Positions 22,750 to 35,338 of a DNA stretch of 64,000 nt are shown here, piece by piece. The stretch's first letter is position 1; each line of letters opens with the position of its first letter. The position numbers were made by a program, and so were the translations under genes. The DNA comes from Chelonoidis abingdonii (lineage: Eukaryota; Chordata; Testudines; Testudinidae): NCBI RefSeq assembly GCF_003597395.2, contig NC_133769.1, positions 175,837,911 through 175,901,910 on the forward strand, read 5' to 3'. Under the pieces are notes generated by a model. It did no database searches. It was given only the letters and a program-made list of their open reading frames with translations, and was not told where the DNA came from.

Positions 22750-25165
22750 CAACTGCATCCACCACCACCTCACTATGTCCCTCAGATACATCAACGGTCC
22801 CTCATGAATAATGTGCTGAAAGCTACTGAAAGATTTAGCAGAATTAACACTGATGCCTAATCTCAGTCTCTATTACCGTGAGATGATTGTTGACCATCAA
22901 GATCAAATGACATTTCTGTATTAAGTCTTTGTTTGAAACTTGGCTCATTTATATGTAAATAATTGGAGGACACAACTTGTTCATGGTATTTGGCTCATCA
23001 TCACCTTCTCATTGATCGTTCCTGGAGGAAAGTGTGAATGGTAATTGGCAAGGACACTAGCATCAAGACAAGGTTTCTTAAGCAAAGGATGAATGAACAT
23101 GTTTGGGTAATAACAGCAGCTTGTCCTGCCATTAGGAAACTAATTATTTTCTCCAATGATTGATCCAGGCATTCCTTCCTGGTCTTTGCTAATCTTGAAG
23201 GGCAAAGACCTGGGGCAGGTTTTCAAAGGAACAAAGGGGAAGTTAGATGCCCAGCTTCCCACTCAATACACAAATGGTTCAAGCAGATATGCCCAATGAA
23301 CCTATCTGTGATGGATATCCTACATAGAGACACTAATTTGTCCATTTGCATCCAGCAATATCTGTATTCTAATAACCATATTTTATGTCCAGCAAAAACA
23401 GGAGAAATCTGCTTACATTCTCTGGTTCTGAAACAGCAGTTCCAGGATACTTGATTAAAAATTTGGTTCAATCTTTCTTTATATACCAGTAAAAAGGTGA
23501 TTAAATTATTTTAAATGTAAACATTTTTATCAACTGAAAATCATAATTTAAACATAGGTCTAACTGTACCAGTTCACAGGGATTTGATTACTTTTTTTTG
23601 AAAGACGATACACCAGAATTTAAAATGTTTGTTTTTTTTTAAAAATAAAAGTTTAAAAACCATAAGAGTTACAAAGAAAACTCTCAATATATAAACCAAG
23701 GGTCAATCCAGTGATAGCTGCCCGAGTCTGGAGACAGCCTGAAATACTAACTCAAGGAGGTCTGTCCACAGGTTTTAATTCTAAAGCTTAATGGAAATGA
23801 TATAAGTGTGAAATTCATTAATTATCTCACCGATGATCCAAGCACACAAGAAAGAAGACTCATTATATGATATGAAAATTTGCACAATTGACTATGAGCG
23901 CCATCTAGGTTGATGTCTCACTTTAGGAACTCAAGTGGGCAGACCTTGTTTTTGTGGATTAAGTTTAGGAGAGTATCACTACTATTTCCCCCCCCTCACA
24001 ATCTGACACCTCATTCGAAAAGCTACTGAAACAATTGATAGAAAAAGAAAGAGAGCTTTTAAAATATTGCTTGGAGAGTATTTAGCATGCTGATTCAGTA
24101 ACTCACAATCAAGCCAGATGTGTGAAGCTCAAATGAAATCTGAAATGCTAAAACATTTTTTGTAAATAATTTAGCACTTTCTGATCTGTTAGGAAGGTAA
24201 TTCTGGAAAGCAAGCTAAGTACTTGCTTCTGATTCACTGGCTTATGTACTGTATGTGTCTCATTCCCCCACCCCCTCCCCATCACCTACCTATTCACTCA
24301 CTAATCAAATGCAGCTTTTTCATCTCAAACTTGGGAAACTCAATTTAGTAACTTTTTAAATAACAGCATTCAGGTTCCTAAGTCATCAGTCTATAACTTA
24401 TAATTATCTGCCTATTCAGACAGCATTAACTAACATCAGATTCAAAGTCATATGCATCATACCTGATTGTCAATCTATCAGACTAGTCCTTTGTATATAT
24501 AAGCTTAAGTTTTGTTGACAGGGCTAAATTGGGATTTAACTTCTAGCAGGAGTACATTTAAATGTAAATTTACTTTTTCAACAATAGATTTTCAGAACTT
24601 CACATGAGAAATGTGAATTTAATCAAGGTATTTGCACACACAATTTCCTGTGCAAAACAATCATGCAAGTAATTTAGCAAGCAAGCAATTTCCATTGGGT
24701 TGGAAGTGTCCGCGTGTATACAATCTGCATAGGGAAAACTTTGTCTGTAGAAAACTGAGCCAAAAGGAGGATTTAAAATGCAAAAAATGTTAGGCATTCC
24801 AGGACAATTAGTAATGGGTGCACCCTCATTTACTCCCCAATCACTCATTTCAAATAGTGAATAATTTAAAAGCTGCAGGCAATTTAAGGTTGGGTTTTGT
24901 TTTGTTAGATATTCCTCAAATAATGACATGTTTAGAAAATGCTCTTAATTTAGTTGCTCTGAAGAATATGGTTCCTTCCAATCACTGTCATACTAAATAT
25001 TCTATTAGCCTTGATACAGTTTTTTAATTTTCCTGAAGAGGAACATGTTATAATTACTAAGCATTAGATACTTTAGGAATATCAATCAAGATTTAGACAT
25101 TGCTAGGCAAAAACAATTCCTTTAATTTTATTTTTTTTAAAATAATTTTAGTAGATGTAGTGAAT
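22750..25165. other. Unannotated AT-rich interval, possible conserved non-coding DNA
   Basis: No repeat family was recognised between about 24100 and 25100, which is unusual for this window. The stretch is rich in homeodomain-type TAATT words and octamer-like ATGCAAA/ATTTGCA words (for example TATTTGCACACACA near 24629). It may hold regulatory DNA, but nothing in a single sequence proves this. Confidence 0.35.
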
Positions 25166-25170
25166 TTTAG

Positions 25171-26297
25171 TGCTTATTGGGATAGGTTACCCTCCCCAGT
25201 ACCACTGGATGTACTAGGGTAGCACTGAGCCAGCCGGTTCCACCAGTCTGGGTTCCCTTACACTGCCCTGCTGGGATAGGCCCTCAAGCCTTCTCCAGCA
25301 TGCATACACACACAGATCAGCTCTGCTTAGGAAGACTCAGCTCAGGAATTGCCCAGCATTCGAGTGCACAAGTCCCTCTAGAGTGTAAACCCAAAACTGT
25401 ATGGTTGTGAAATTTACTCCCTTCTTCAATGTAGAGGAAGATAGACACAGCTTTTTGCTCTCTCCCCCTAGTTATGGATTCCACAAACTGGATTTTAGCG
25501 TAAACAAGTTTATTAATTACAAAAGGTACATTTTAAGTGATTATAAGGGATAGCAAACAGATCAAAGTAGATTACTGAGCAAATAAAGCAAACACATAAA
25601 CTAAGTTTAATAGACTAAGGAAACTGGTCACAAGTAGTAATTCCTCACCACAAATGTTGTTTTAAGCAGGCTGCAAAATCTTCTGAAGACTAACTGTTCT
25701 TGCATTCAGCTTATAACTCCAGGTATTCCTTTCACAGGCCAAACATTTCTAGCCTGGGTCCAGTCCTTTCTTCCTCAGATCAGTCTTAGATGTTTTTTTG
25801 CAGTCATCTTGCATTGGGATTCAGTTAAGAACCAACCCTAATTAACTCACTCCCCAGCCTTAAATAGGCTTTACGTATGGTGGAAATCCTTTGTTTCCCA
25901 GTTTGATCCCTACCTCCTACTAGCAGTCCAAGATGGAGTCCAGTACCAGGTGACATGATCACATGACCCTACAGTGTTAAAGCAACTATAAGTCCTCAGG
26001 AAGACTTCCCAGGAAGGTGGGAGATTGGAATATTTAAAGTCTTATTATTCTCCCTAATGATCCAAGAGGACTGATTTCATTCTGTCTGGTGGCATTCCCC
26101 AGATGTAAAACCACTTGTAATTGTTATATGGTCAATGTTCCTAACTTTGGATACGCAAATGATACCTGCATAGAAAGAGGATAATCATATACAGTAAATC
26201 ATAACCTTTCCAATGATACCTCACAAGACCCATCTTGCATAAAACACCTTAGTTATGCCATATTCATAATATTGCTATGAAGAAGCAAGGTATCACA
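25171..26297 (-). mobile_element. Solo LTR of an endogenous retrovirus-like element
   Basis: About 1.1 kb bounded by TG...CA (TGCTTATTGG on the left, GGTATCACA on the right). On the minus strand it reads as an LTR: the U3-like part contains 'GATCACATGACC'-type sequence in reverse, and a poly-A signal AATAAA lies at plus-strand 25509-25514 within a T-rich context on the minus strand, followed by a GT-rich R/U5-like part. No gag/pol sequence adjoins. No TSD was found (TTTAG versus CTTGT), so the exact ends are uncertain. The block is recognised as a recurrent turtle LTR from memory. Confidence 0.6.
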
Positions 26298-26357
26298 CTT
26301 GTGTAACTCTGAAATTAACAGTCTGACCTATTTCTAAGTACAGTATACACTAGAGTA

Positions 26358-26508
26358 GTGGACTCAAAATCTATCAGGGTTGGAAGGACAGCTAGTCCAA
26401 CCTCCTGACAGATTTTTTTGACCCAGATGCCTAAACAGCCCCCCTCAAGGATTGAGCTCACAACCCTAAGTTTAGTAGGCTAATACTCAAACCACTGAGC
26501 TATCCTTC
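26358..26508 (-). mobile_element. tRNA-derived SINE (cryptodiran type)
   Basis: Read on the minus strand it starts GGATAGCTCAGTGGTTTGAG, an RNA polymerase III A box, then TTAGGGTTGTGAGCTCAATC, the B box, then a body ending GTTGGACTAGCTGTCCTTCC with AACCCTGATAG, a CR1-like tail. This matches the tRNA-derived SINE family of hidden-necked turtles, which borrows CR1 enzymes for retroposition. A diverged copy. It is not a functional tRNA: there is no acceptor-stem pairing. Confidence 0.82.
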
Positions 26509-26514
26509 CTGTCT

Positions 26515-28550
26515 AGGTAGGAGCTTTGAACAGGTCTTCTAATGACCTTTCTTATTGACTTGTTCCTAAATTCTTGCAGTGTTAGGCCTTTTTTCATCAG
26601 GAACTAACATAATGACTATTCTGAAAAAAGACCGGTACTGAGGCATAGGCCAGTTGATCATTTACATTTTTTTGAGGGGGAGGATTCTCATTCTAGTAGC
26701 ACAGGCCAACAGATAAGGGTGATTCTAACCAGTTCTCTTCATTGGGGTATATGGTTAAGCCTAAAGAAAGATGGGGAAGGGATGTGTCTGTGTTATTTGC
26801 ATCTGACCTTGGGTGGAGCAGGTGGCCCAACACAAAATTTAAATTATTTGTCTGCATCCAAGACAGTATGCAAGACTCTCAACCCAACATCTATTTTTAG
26901 TTAATCCAGATGATGCCATTTCTTTGTATTCTCAGTGCCTGATTGAGATTGGAACTTGCGTTAGACTGAGTTGCTGAACTTCAATCCAGACACAACTGAG
27001 GAAATGTTAGTGGGGGAGGAGAAATCATCTAGATGCTAAAACAAGGATGATGGCTAGTCTCCTTATACAGGAGAATTCATCTATCCTTCAGTCAAGATGT
27101 TCAACATTTATTTATTTACCCATCCACCCACCCTGATTGCTCCTACATTCTTGGGTGACATCATTGCTAACATCTTATTCTCACCAATTCTTACTAAAGA
27201 GGAACTTCTCACAATAGATTATGCATTTGTGTTGTCATTCACCAGTGAGGTTCCCAGAGACTATATGATTTTTTAAAATTTACTTAGATGTACATTGTTT
27301 AGTTTTGTGATATTATTATGCTAAAGACTGAGAAATCAGAACTCATTTCACTTCTCCTTCGGATCTGAATTTAAATCTGTAGGAGTGAAAGTTTATTAAT
27401 ACACTGTGCCAATTAGTCATCAAAATGCAGCTATTTGTAGCCAAAACACCCTGACGTGTTGCCTATATGTTTGCCTTTCAAATTCTCCACTAAAAATCAG
27501 TTTCTGGGTGTGATTCTCAAGAAAACTATATTCCTATGGAGCAATTCTTGGTGCAAAAGTGTTGTTGTTGTTGTAACATGAAGTGCATATTAGAAGAATC
27601 TACAATGGAGTTGGGAGCCTCAGTGCCATTACTTCCTGACTGGAAATGTACTAGCAAGAGAGCATTGTGTTTTATTTTCACAGCATGAGCACCAAACACC
27701 GAGGTAGGCTTTACATTTGTGTTTGAGCCTGCAGCTCAGAATAAACACATGAATATTACCTCATCACTTAAATGAATTGCAAGCACCAAACAAACCATGC
27801 TTTCAAATGTAATATAAGGCTATGAACTCCTGATGTGCTGGATTGTATTATATTTCAGTTGAATTTGGTATTATAACTTAAATTTGTTCACACCACTTCT
27901 AGTCCAAAGTAACTGCAGTAGTGAACAATTAATCTTTTCCTATACTTTTTCGATGTGATACCTCACTGCAATACCTCTTCTTAAAGATTTCTTTGAAGTT
28001 GCCCACTGAATGATGAAAAGATACCTGGTTTATATTATACCTTATTATCAGCTCTTGTTAGTTGCTTTTCCTCAATATCCAACCCTTATACACCTGTGGT
28101 TTATAAATTACACCAAATTATACTGAATTAATGACACTGCTTACACCACTGTTTACCTTTTCCCCTTTGGATTATGAAAGGACCAGGTGCCTTTGCACAA
28201 ATAAGTCTTGTTCCTCGGTGCTTCTCAGTGTTTTCAGTCATCAAGTGAACAAAACACTGTACTACTTTTTGGGAGTATACTATTTATTTAGCTCCAGTAT
28301 TCAATTAAACAAAGCACCCACTGCAACCAATACAGGGTTAATAAGTTTGTTTTATTAGAGTTTATACTGGGCTCTGTGCTTGTTTAACTACAAATTCAGA
28401 TACTAACCAAGATTCCATCGTAAGGAGTACAAGGTAGAAATATTTCAGTCATCCATAGTTTGCTGATATAACCCATATGCTCTATACTGCAGTATTTCAT
28501 TTTGTTTCTCCTCCAAGGAGAGAGAGAAATGCAGGGAGGAGGAGACTTGG
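26515..28550. other. Unannotated AT-rich interval
   Basis: Short unrecognised frames only. A (GTT)4 run occurs near 27562. Nothing else is assignable. Confidence 0.5.
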
Positions 28551-28556
28551 AACTTA

Positions 28557-28703
28557 GGCCAGGTCTACACTGCGACTTTAAATCGGTTTAATGGCTGATA
28601 TACCGATTTAACGCTGTATCCATTCACACGACGTCGTCATTAACATCGAGTTAACCGCCTTCTTAAATTGATTTCGGAACTCCTCCCAAACGAGAGGAGT
28701 AGC
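28557..28703 (+). repeat. Left terminal inverted repeat of Harbinger element
   Basis: Starts GGCCAGGTCTACACTGCGAC, includes the CACGACGTCGTCATTAA block, and ends at GAGAGGAGTAGC. It pairs with 34313-34459. Confidence 0.95.
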
Positions 28704-29310
28704 GCTAAATTCGATAGTGATAACTCGGATTAGGGTTCGTGTGGACGGAAATCTGTCTAAATAGAGAGTCTGAACTACAAGAGATCAAGCAAGAGAATCT
28801 GTGCACTATAGATAACAACTGTTAGTTCTATATGCCATGATTTCGCTGCTTTCAGACCATACAAGGCTATCGAAGAGAGTCAAGTATAGAAAAAGCGAGA
28901 TACTCCATGGTGTTATAACAGGTCCCGGCAAGAACGCAACCATGTCACCTCTCCAAATCCGCGGAACGTGGAAGGGCACCCCCTTCGTCTACGGGTGAGA
29001 ATACAAGAAGAAAACAAGACTATTCCGTTCGACAAAACCGGGGGGGGGCACTGTAGGCATCAAGTCATGGGTTATGACATACAACGACTGCACCGGATAC
29101 CACATTATAGAAACAAAAACCGAATTGACACTGACAATAAGCACCCAATCTAGTATTCAACAAAACTGTCACAGGAACTCAGATAATGGACACAACTGTG
29201 AGCACTGGCCAACAAAAAGGCAAAGCTGAACAGAAAAAATGTCGAACTTTGAATTCCATTTCCTGAACCGACGGAGGTCGACACAACATCGTGAACACGA
29301 GTAAATTTGC

Positions 29311-29328
29311 AAAAAAAAAAAAAAAAAA
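29311..29328 (+). repeat. Poly-A run, 18 bases
   Basis: Uninterrupted A18 inside the Harbinger interior. A similar T run of about 17 lies at 32780-32796. Confidence 0.9.
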
Positions 29329-31504
29329 GAGAGAAGAGCGCCAGCTGAACCAACAAAGGTAGTTCAGGATTCTGAGTCGGATATCTGGAGGTGAAGGAAT
29401 AAATGCTCACACGGCATTGCGTTCCAAAGCGAAAATGAAAATTTTTGAAAGAATAAAGTCTATGGCTGATAAAGCGGCACAGCAGAGACTCCTTCAGTGC
29501 TTCGAGTGAAAGTATAGGAACTTAGACCCAGGATTTACAGAAAGCCAAGTAAAGCAAACGGAAGGTCAGCCTGAATTCGTAAAAACATAGGCGCTCATGC
29601 TGAATACATCATTTTGGGTCATGGCTACCGATGCCCACCCGTCGGGATTAGAACTTTGGATTGAGAATATGAAGTGTTCTGAGGAGTATTGAGGGGAAAT
29701 GAGACGCATGATGAGAAGATCGAGCTGGGTATAGCAACAGCATCTCGTAAACCCCAACATCCAGATTCTTTTGAGACCAAAATACAGTCCTGCCTCCGAA
29801 GCAGAAAACAACATGAGCATGAAGCGAACTCCGTAAGTGTCCTTATCATCGTAACAAACACGATTAAAACAAACGGTTTTTAGATCGCATTGAAAGGCTT
29901 TTGCCTGCACGCAGCATACGTAGGAAATTCGTTACATGTCTGGTGGAGCGAAAATATCCCCAAATTAATCTCCATTGAAGGAAGGAGGAACCAAACCTAG
30001 CTATATTAAAATTTCTTGCCAAGACAGCTCTCCCGTCCCCCATAGTAATTTCAACGCATGCATTTGCAAGAATTTGGACTGCAGGCATTGAAGGCAGCAC
30101 TGAAGGCATGCATAACAACATCTGCCTCCTGCGTGCTATGGCAGGTAGGAGAGATACATCATTTACGAGAACAACAAGGAAAGTAAATAGGGCGATGGCG
30201 ATTTTGCTAGGCCAGAGCGGGAATGGAGGAGATAGCACGAGTTTCAGGTCTGGCAAGAGTTCTTACCAGCAACGCGCTGCGGGGTGATTGGGATCACTAG
30301 CACGATTCGTAATATATAGACCAGCCTGTGTGAATTGAAAGAGGGGTTGGGCTTGCAGTTCATCTAACAGACAGGCATCAATAGATCACGTGTATATGAA
30401 CGGCGGAAATCAAAATTTAAGCCTCACTACCATCGCGCAGTGACGTACGGTGGCCGTATCCTGGTTGTGTGTGCACACAGTGACAAACAGACACTGAAAG
30501 TTAAAGATACAAATGCGACCTTTGTAAGATATCACATGTGCTCTGTAGAGTGTGGAGTAGTGCATGTGAAGAGTACTAATGCCTCTTAAAAGGTATTTTC
30601 CACATACTTATCACCTGGTTGCTCCCATCAGCTTGCACATTTCTGTTTCTGAAGTCCATATGCATACGAGGGCGTGATCGATACGGAGGAAGAAGAAGAA
30701 CCGAGAATAAATGTTACAGAAATTAGCAGTATACACGCAAATGAGAGGATAAAAGAATGATTGAAGGAGTGGGAAAACAAGGAAAGATGCAGTGAACGAT
30801 CTGAGGGGTAGGCAGGAAACCAGCGTTGGAGAGATCATACGCTTGGATCTCTGCGTTCTATCAAACGAAACTCCAACGATGGTGGCAATCTCAGAAGCAG
30901 CACAGTAGCAGTGCCGGCAGGCCCCTGTGATACCCCTGAAGCCCACGCCATATTCCCACCTCAGACTGTAAGAACGCGTGAGAAGGCATTTTGCAACCGC
31001 ACTATCTCCAAATTACACTAACCCCTGCAGATTCAAGAAAGGCTGGAATACCTAAGCAACACATGTCTAATAGCTTCTCCCCCTCCAAAGCACAGCAGCC
31101 AGGAAACTTCCAATCTCTTGCCTTTTTATATAGTCCTTTGTAAACAGAATACATCGAAGAGGGGAGGTGGTTGCTCTAGTGAAATCTGAGTAAGGAAAAT
31201 CTCATGATTTTAACAGATATAATTATTTAATGAATAAAAGGATTTAAACGATACAGAATGTATCTCTCGCCAACCTGTAATGAAAAGGGGGAGGGTGGTG
31301 CTTACACTGAATAAGTTCCACAAGTGCGAGTGTATCAAGGAAGCAACAGGTCCACTGTCTGGAATAGACCTACCGGGCCGTGCTGAAACCGTTTCAAGGC
31401 TTCTCGGATCGCGCAGCGCCTGCCGGTGGGACCGTCTAATCGTCCGGTCCTTGGCTGCCCGTACTCAGGCGTGAGCCTCACCTCACACCGAGCCATAATG
31501 CTCC

Positions 31505-32360
31505 CATAGCCTTACTCACAAAGATTGTGAGCACACAGCAAGCCCACATAGCAAGACGGACATTGTGTTGGGCTAGCTGGCGAATGTATAAATGATGCAG
31601 CGACCTGTAACGGCGAGAATGCACATCTTAACTTACATCCGCACATGCTCATGCCTGTTATTAACCACTCTACCACTGTCAGGCGCCATGTATGGCTTTC
31701 ATGCCGGCATCAAGGGTAGGTGCCCAAGGAATAATATAGGCATTGAACATCCCAACGGTTATTTCTGGTGGAAGTAATTCCCGTGCTGAGCCGTTACCAG
31801 CTGTCTCCTGAGACCGAGTCTCATGAACCCTTCTGGCTCATCGACTCCTGGATGCATACAAAGCGTCCGGTGTGTGACGCTTGGCCCACCAGGCTTGCAG
31901 ACCATGAAAAGTAACGTTTCGTTGAGTTCACTAGCTGGTGCTCGTGTTCTGGGCCAGATAGGGATATGGTTCACATCTGCCTCCCACACAGTTCGAAACC
32001 ATTGCAGCAAAGACCATCCAATACGCTCCTCCAAGTCACAATTACCTTCGAGCAGCAAGCTTAACGATGGCTTCTGCTACTGCATCACGCACCCCACAGA
32101 AGCACAGTGACTCAAATTGATTCCGACTGACCGTAACCTGTCTTGCGTTGCAAGCCTTCCAGAGGGCTATGCCACTCGCTATCTACGGAGGGCTGCTCTC
32201 ATGTTGGATAACGGTCGTTCAGGGCAGAGGACATAGCATTCAAAGTTCTAAGAAATGCTCTTACGCATGCGAAGTTTCGCAGGCTCACTGTGAATCGTCC
32301 CCATTCAGTCAAAACATAGCGGTCCACCATCGTGTCTTGTTTCCGTGCCCAACTTCGGGC
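31505..32360 (-). pseudogene. Harbinger (HARBI1-like) transposase, many frameshifts
   Basis: Minus-strand nucleotide sequence matches, in order, the core of Harbinger transposases. Around 31957-31980 it reads as the 'DGTHIPI' catalytic-aspartate block with its H-x-P-I context. Near 31880-31905 is the 'FSMVxQALVD' block. Near 31722-31766 is a 'KITVGD...MPICILGD' segment. Near 31511-31552 is the 'ACCVLHNxCE' C-terminal block. The reading frame must change every few dozen bases to follow these blocks, so no open frame exceeds about 100 codons. The match was made by recalling the family, not by a search. The DDE nuclease would move the element by cut and paste if intact. Confidence 0.6.
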
Positions 32361-33904
32361 GTTCAATGGAGAAGAATGCCCGGACTATAGCAGTAGCTCC
32401 AAAAACCTGGGGCAGGGTTGAGAGATTCGCCTCCATCTCGCATCGGTGTCTCAGCGCCACAACTAGCGTCCCTCCTCCCTCCCAATGCCATTGCAGTCAT
32501 GTTAGTATAGTCAGCACGAGTATTCGCGAGGTTTGACAACGGAGGATCCGGTGATTCATGGGTTCTGATTTGCGTGCTATGGTCTTGCTCAATGCACTAC
32601 CTAGAGAATAAGGTGCGCCATAAGGGTTGTCTGCTGCCACAAAGGGAGGTTGAGACGTACCAGCACCACCCGGGCATGTTCGGCGCCATCATCACTGGCT
32701 CAGTAACACGAATGGAAACTATGGATAGCGAGAACAGCTACCCAACGTGGGGCATCCGATCCTGTAAATCGATGGTAGCCTTTTTTTTTTTTTTGGTAGA
32801 CCATGAGCGGAAGCATCGATCTGTGATCGCATTGGACGAGGTCAGCAAACGATTTTATAACATCGGTATTTGTAATATCGCGTTAAAACTATTTCGAAAA
32901 TACGCGCAGTTGTAGCGAGCCTAGTTGCAACTCAATCCTGAATAGCGAGAACAGGCAGGGCAACTTAGCTGAAGATCTGGAACATCCCGAACAGGTCTAA
33001 CCATATTAGAAATGCAGAGCTGTTTGAGCTTGTAGAAAGTTCATTGTTGTCTAACCATCTGGTAGGTCATACCCTAAAACCTCTGAGAGTGGAGTCAATC
33101 AGAGAGCAAAGGGGAAAGATATAGAATACATGCGTAAAGACAGCCCTGTGGACTCCAGCAGCTGATACGACAATCAGAACAAGAGAGTGACTCCTGCTAT
33201 GGAGAGCAAAGTCCATACTCGCTTACCTCTTGGATATGGCGCAGGTGCAATTTTAACTTATTTTTGGAACAGGCCATTAGACAATGCTTTGGTCCCTAAT
33301 GTTGCATTTTATGATGTATAGAGGCAAGCATTGTTACCCTCAAAGACTAATAGGACTGTGGAACTCCCACTTACTCTCAGCTAAATGCTATTCAACGCGA
33401 TCCAAGGTCACGATCACTACACTGCACGTTATTAAAATTAGCTTAAACGATTTACAAAAGAGATCTAATTAACATATCGGTTTACGTGTCCACAAGTGGG
33501 ATCCGAAATCGATTGTTTGCGTCCATGGCCGATGAAAGGCTACATCGATTCAAGGAGCGTGCATCGTGGGTAGTGTTTCCTCAGCTATCATAGTCCCACT
33601 AACGTGTGAAAGACACAGTGCCTGAATGGCGGAAGAAAACATTGCCCTCGTGTGGGTGCTGTATCAGCTCTACCCTCATTTGTGAACGAGCGACAAACCC
33701 TTTTGGGCGCCTTTTCGCGAAGTGCATTGAGAGTAATCCATAGTGCACACGCAAGCTTTCCCTTTCTTTTTCACTGGATGGCTGGGGGAAACTATAACGC
33801 TGGACTGTTCCCTGGAACCATCACGCCAGACAGCCTGTGTTTGAACCTACAGACATTGAGAGCACAGCCAAGAATCAAATAATTCAAGACTGCTTCGTGC
33901 GGGG

Positions 33905-34310
33905 ATAGCTGAGGAATCGACGTTATTGGCCTCCGGGGCATCCCAGGTGCACGCCAGCTGGGACCCGCTCTGGCAGCAATCTGAACTCGGATTGCCAGCG
34001 GCAGGTAAACAGGAAAAGCGCGCGAACTTTGAATTACATTTCTGCTTGCCAGCGTGGAGCCTGATCAGCACGGCTGCGATGCGTCTGAAATCGAAAAGTC
34101 CAGCATGACCGTACGGAATATAGTCTGATCGCTGTAATGGGAGACAAATCTGTGTATCAGCTCCGTTACAGAACACGAAATGCCAAAGCTGTTGAATAAA
34201 AACTGCAGGATACACAGCGCTGCTGGACAAGCGTAACGGGAGCCAGAGAATGGACGCTCATGAAGAGGGAGGGGTACTGCGGAACTCCACGTCCCACAGT
34301 CCACAGCAAG
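33905..34310 (+). pseudogene. Myb/SANT-like ORF start region, inverted in place
   Basis: Plus-strand sequence from ATCGACGTTATTGGCCTCCG onward resembles the leader and first codons of the Myb/SANT-type DNA-binding protein that accompanies Harbinger transposases. 'MTVRNI', 'SL...WETNLC' and 'EHEMPK' are the noisy equivalents of an 'WTVREILDLIAVWGDES...RRRNAK' block. Such proteins deliver the transposase to the nucleus and the TIRs. The segment runs toward the right TIR, opposite to the transposase and to the sequence just left of 33895, so it appears flipped. Small indels break the frame. Confidence 0.5.
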
Positions 34311-34312
34311 CT

Positions 34313-34459
34313 GCTACTCCTCTCGTTTGGGAGGAGTTCCGAAATCGATTTAAGGAGCCGTTTAACTCGATATTAATGACGACGTCGTGTGAACGGATAC
34401 AGCATTAAATCGGTATATCGGCCATTAAACCGATTTAAAGTCGCAGTGTAGACCTGGCC
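34313..34459 (-). repeat. Right terminal inverted repeat of Harbinger element
   Basis: Reverse complement begins GGCCAGGTCTACACTGCGAC and ends at GAGAGGAGTAGC, pairing with 28557-28703. About ten differences separate the two copies. Confidence 0.95.
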
Positions 34460-34462
34460 TCA

Positions 34463-35330
34463 GTGAGAGAAAGCAAATGGGGCAGCACTTAGTGAAGTGA
34501 GGGTTTGTGAATTCTTGCCTGACTTAGCTGGACTTAGGAAGAGAATATGATGCCCTGTAGAGTGAGAACCTTACAGAAATCTAGGAAATTGATATTTTAT
34601 ATGCTGATCCCAACACCTGTACCACTGTGGATACAGGCTACAGACTTCTGTTTCACCACTAACTGAGAGGAGTAGTCTGGAATGCTGGAATCCTGCTGGC
34701 TGTGGAGAACCCCCAGGCTGTTTGCAGAGAGGGTTCTCAAGCGTTTGAACAGACTGAGACACTGCCATTTCTAGAACTCTGAAGAGTCCAGGCAACACAC
34801 ACGGCATGCTACACTATAAAGACTGAAATCATCACTGAGAAGAGATAAGAGGGTATTGTTTAGCACACACATCAAAAGTATGCAAAAATGTTATGCTGAA
34901 ATCTTATTTTTAAGTGTTTGTAACAGACACAAAAGAGAAAACATCTACATAAGGGACACTCAGAAGGTGTATGTCTCTCTCTCACTCTCTCTGAAACTCA
35001 CTGGGAATTATTACCATGCATTTATCGGGTTTTATAGATAATAGTTCTGAGGTTTAACTATGTGTAATGCATTTTGAGAAGTCCCAAAAAGACAGAAGTC
35101 TGACCTGTACTTCAGCCAAGAATTAAGCTGAGGTGCAAGAAGAAGGGGAATGTATAGTTATAGAAAATATTCCCTGACCATCCCCTGCCCCCATTACACT
35201 GACACAAACCTGAAAACACAGTATACTCATGAAACAGAATGCAAGACATGGTGCATATCTTAAAGGTTGGAAGGTCTTTTGGAAAAACAGAAGAATTTGG
35301 AAAAAACTTGCATTTAAGGAATGGTAAAGT
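34463..35330. other. Unannotated interval
   Basis: No gene or repeat recognised. A short (TC)n-like tract lies at 34975-34992. Confidence 0.5.
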
Positions 35331-35338
35331 GTTTTAAT

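Larger units (their letters stand above)
28557..34459 (-). mobile_element. PIF/Harbinger DNA transposon, about 5.9 kb, decayed or error-laden
   Basis: A large element bounded by long TIRs of about 147 bp (28557-28703 and 34313-34459). Both begin GGCCAGGTCTACACTGCGAC and stay about 93% alike. Flanks TTA (28554-28556) and TCA (34460-34462) fit the 3-bp TWA target of PIF/Harbinger with one change. The interior is much richer in CpG than the flanking DNA, which suggests a young insertion or a different source. On the minus strand it carries a transposase remnant (31.5-32.4 kb) and, near the right end, the start of a Myb/SANT-type second gene. Every frame is broken by frequent single-base indels. 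No other long ORF is present. Confidence 0.82.

Noticed and set aside
26440..26508. Apparent tRNA gene on the minus strand
   Set aside because: Same reason: it is the head of a SINE.
32574..32915. 113-codon plus-strand frame inside the Harbinger element as a cargo gene
   Set aside because: It contains a run of Phe from a poly-T tract and lies opposite the transposase region; probably a chance frame in indel-rich sequence.
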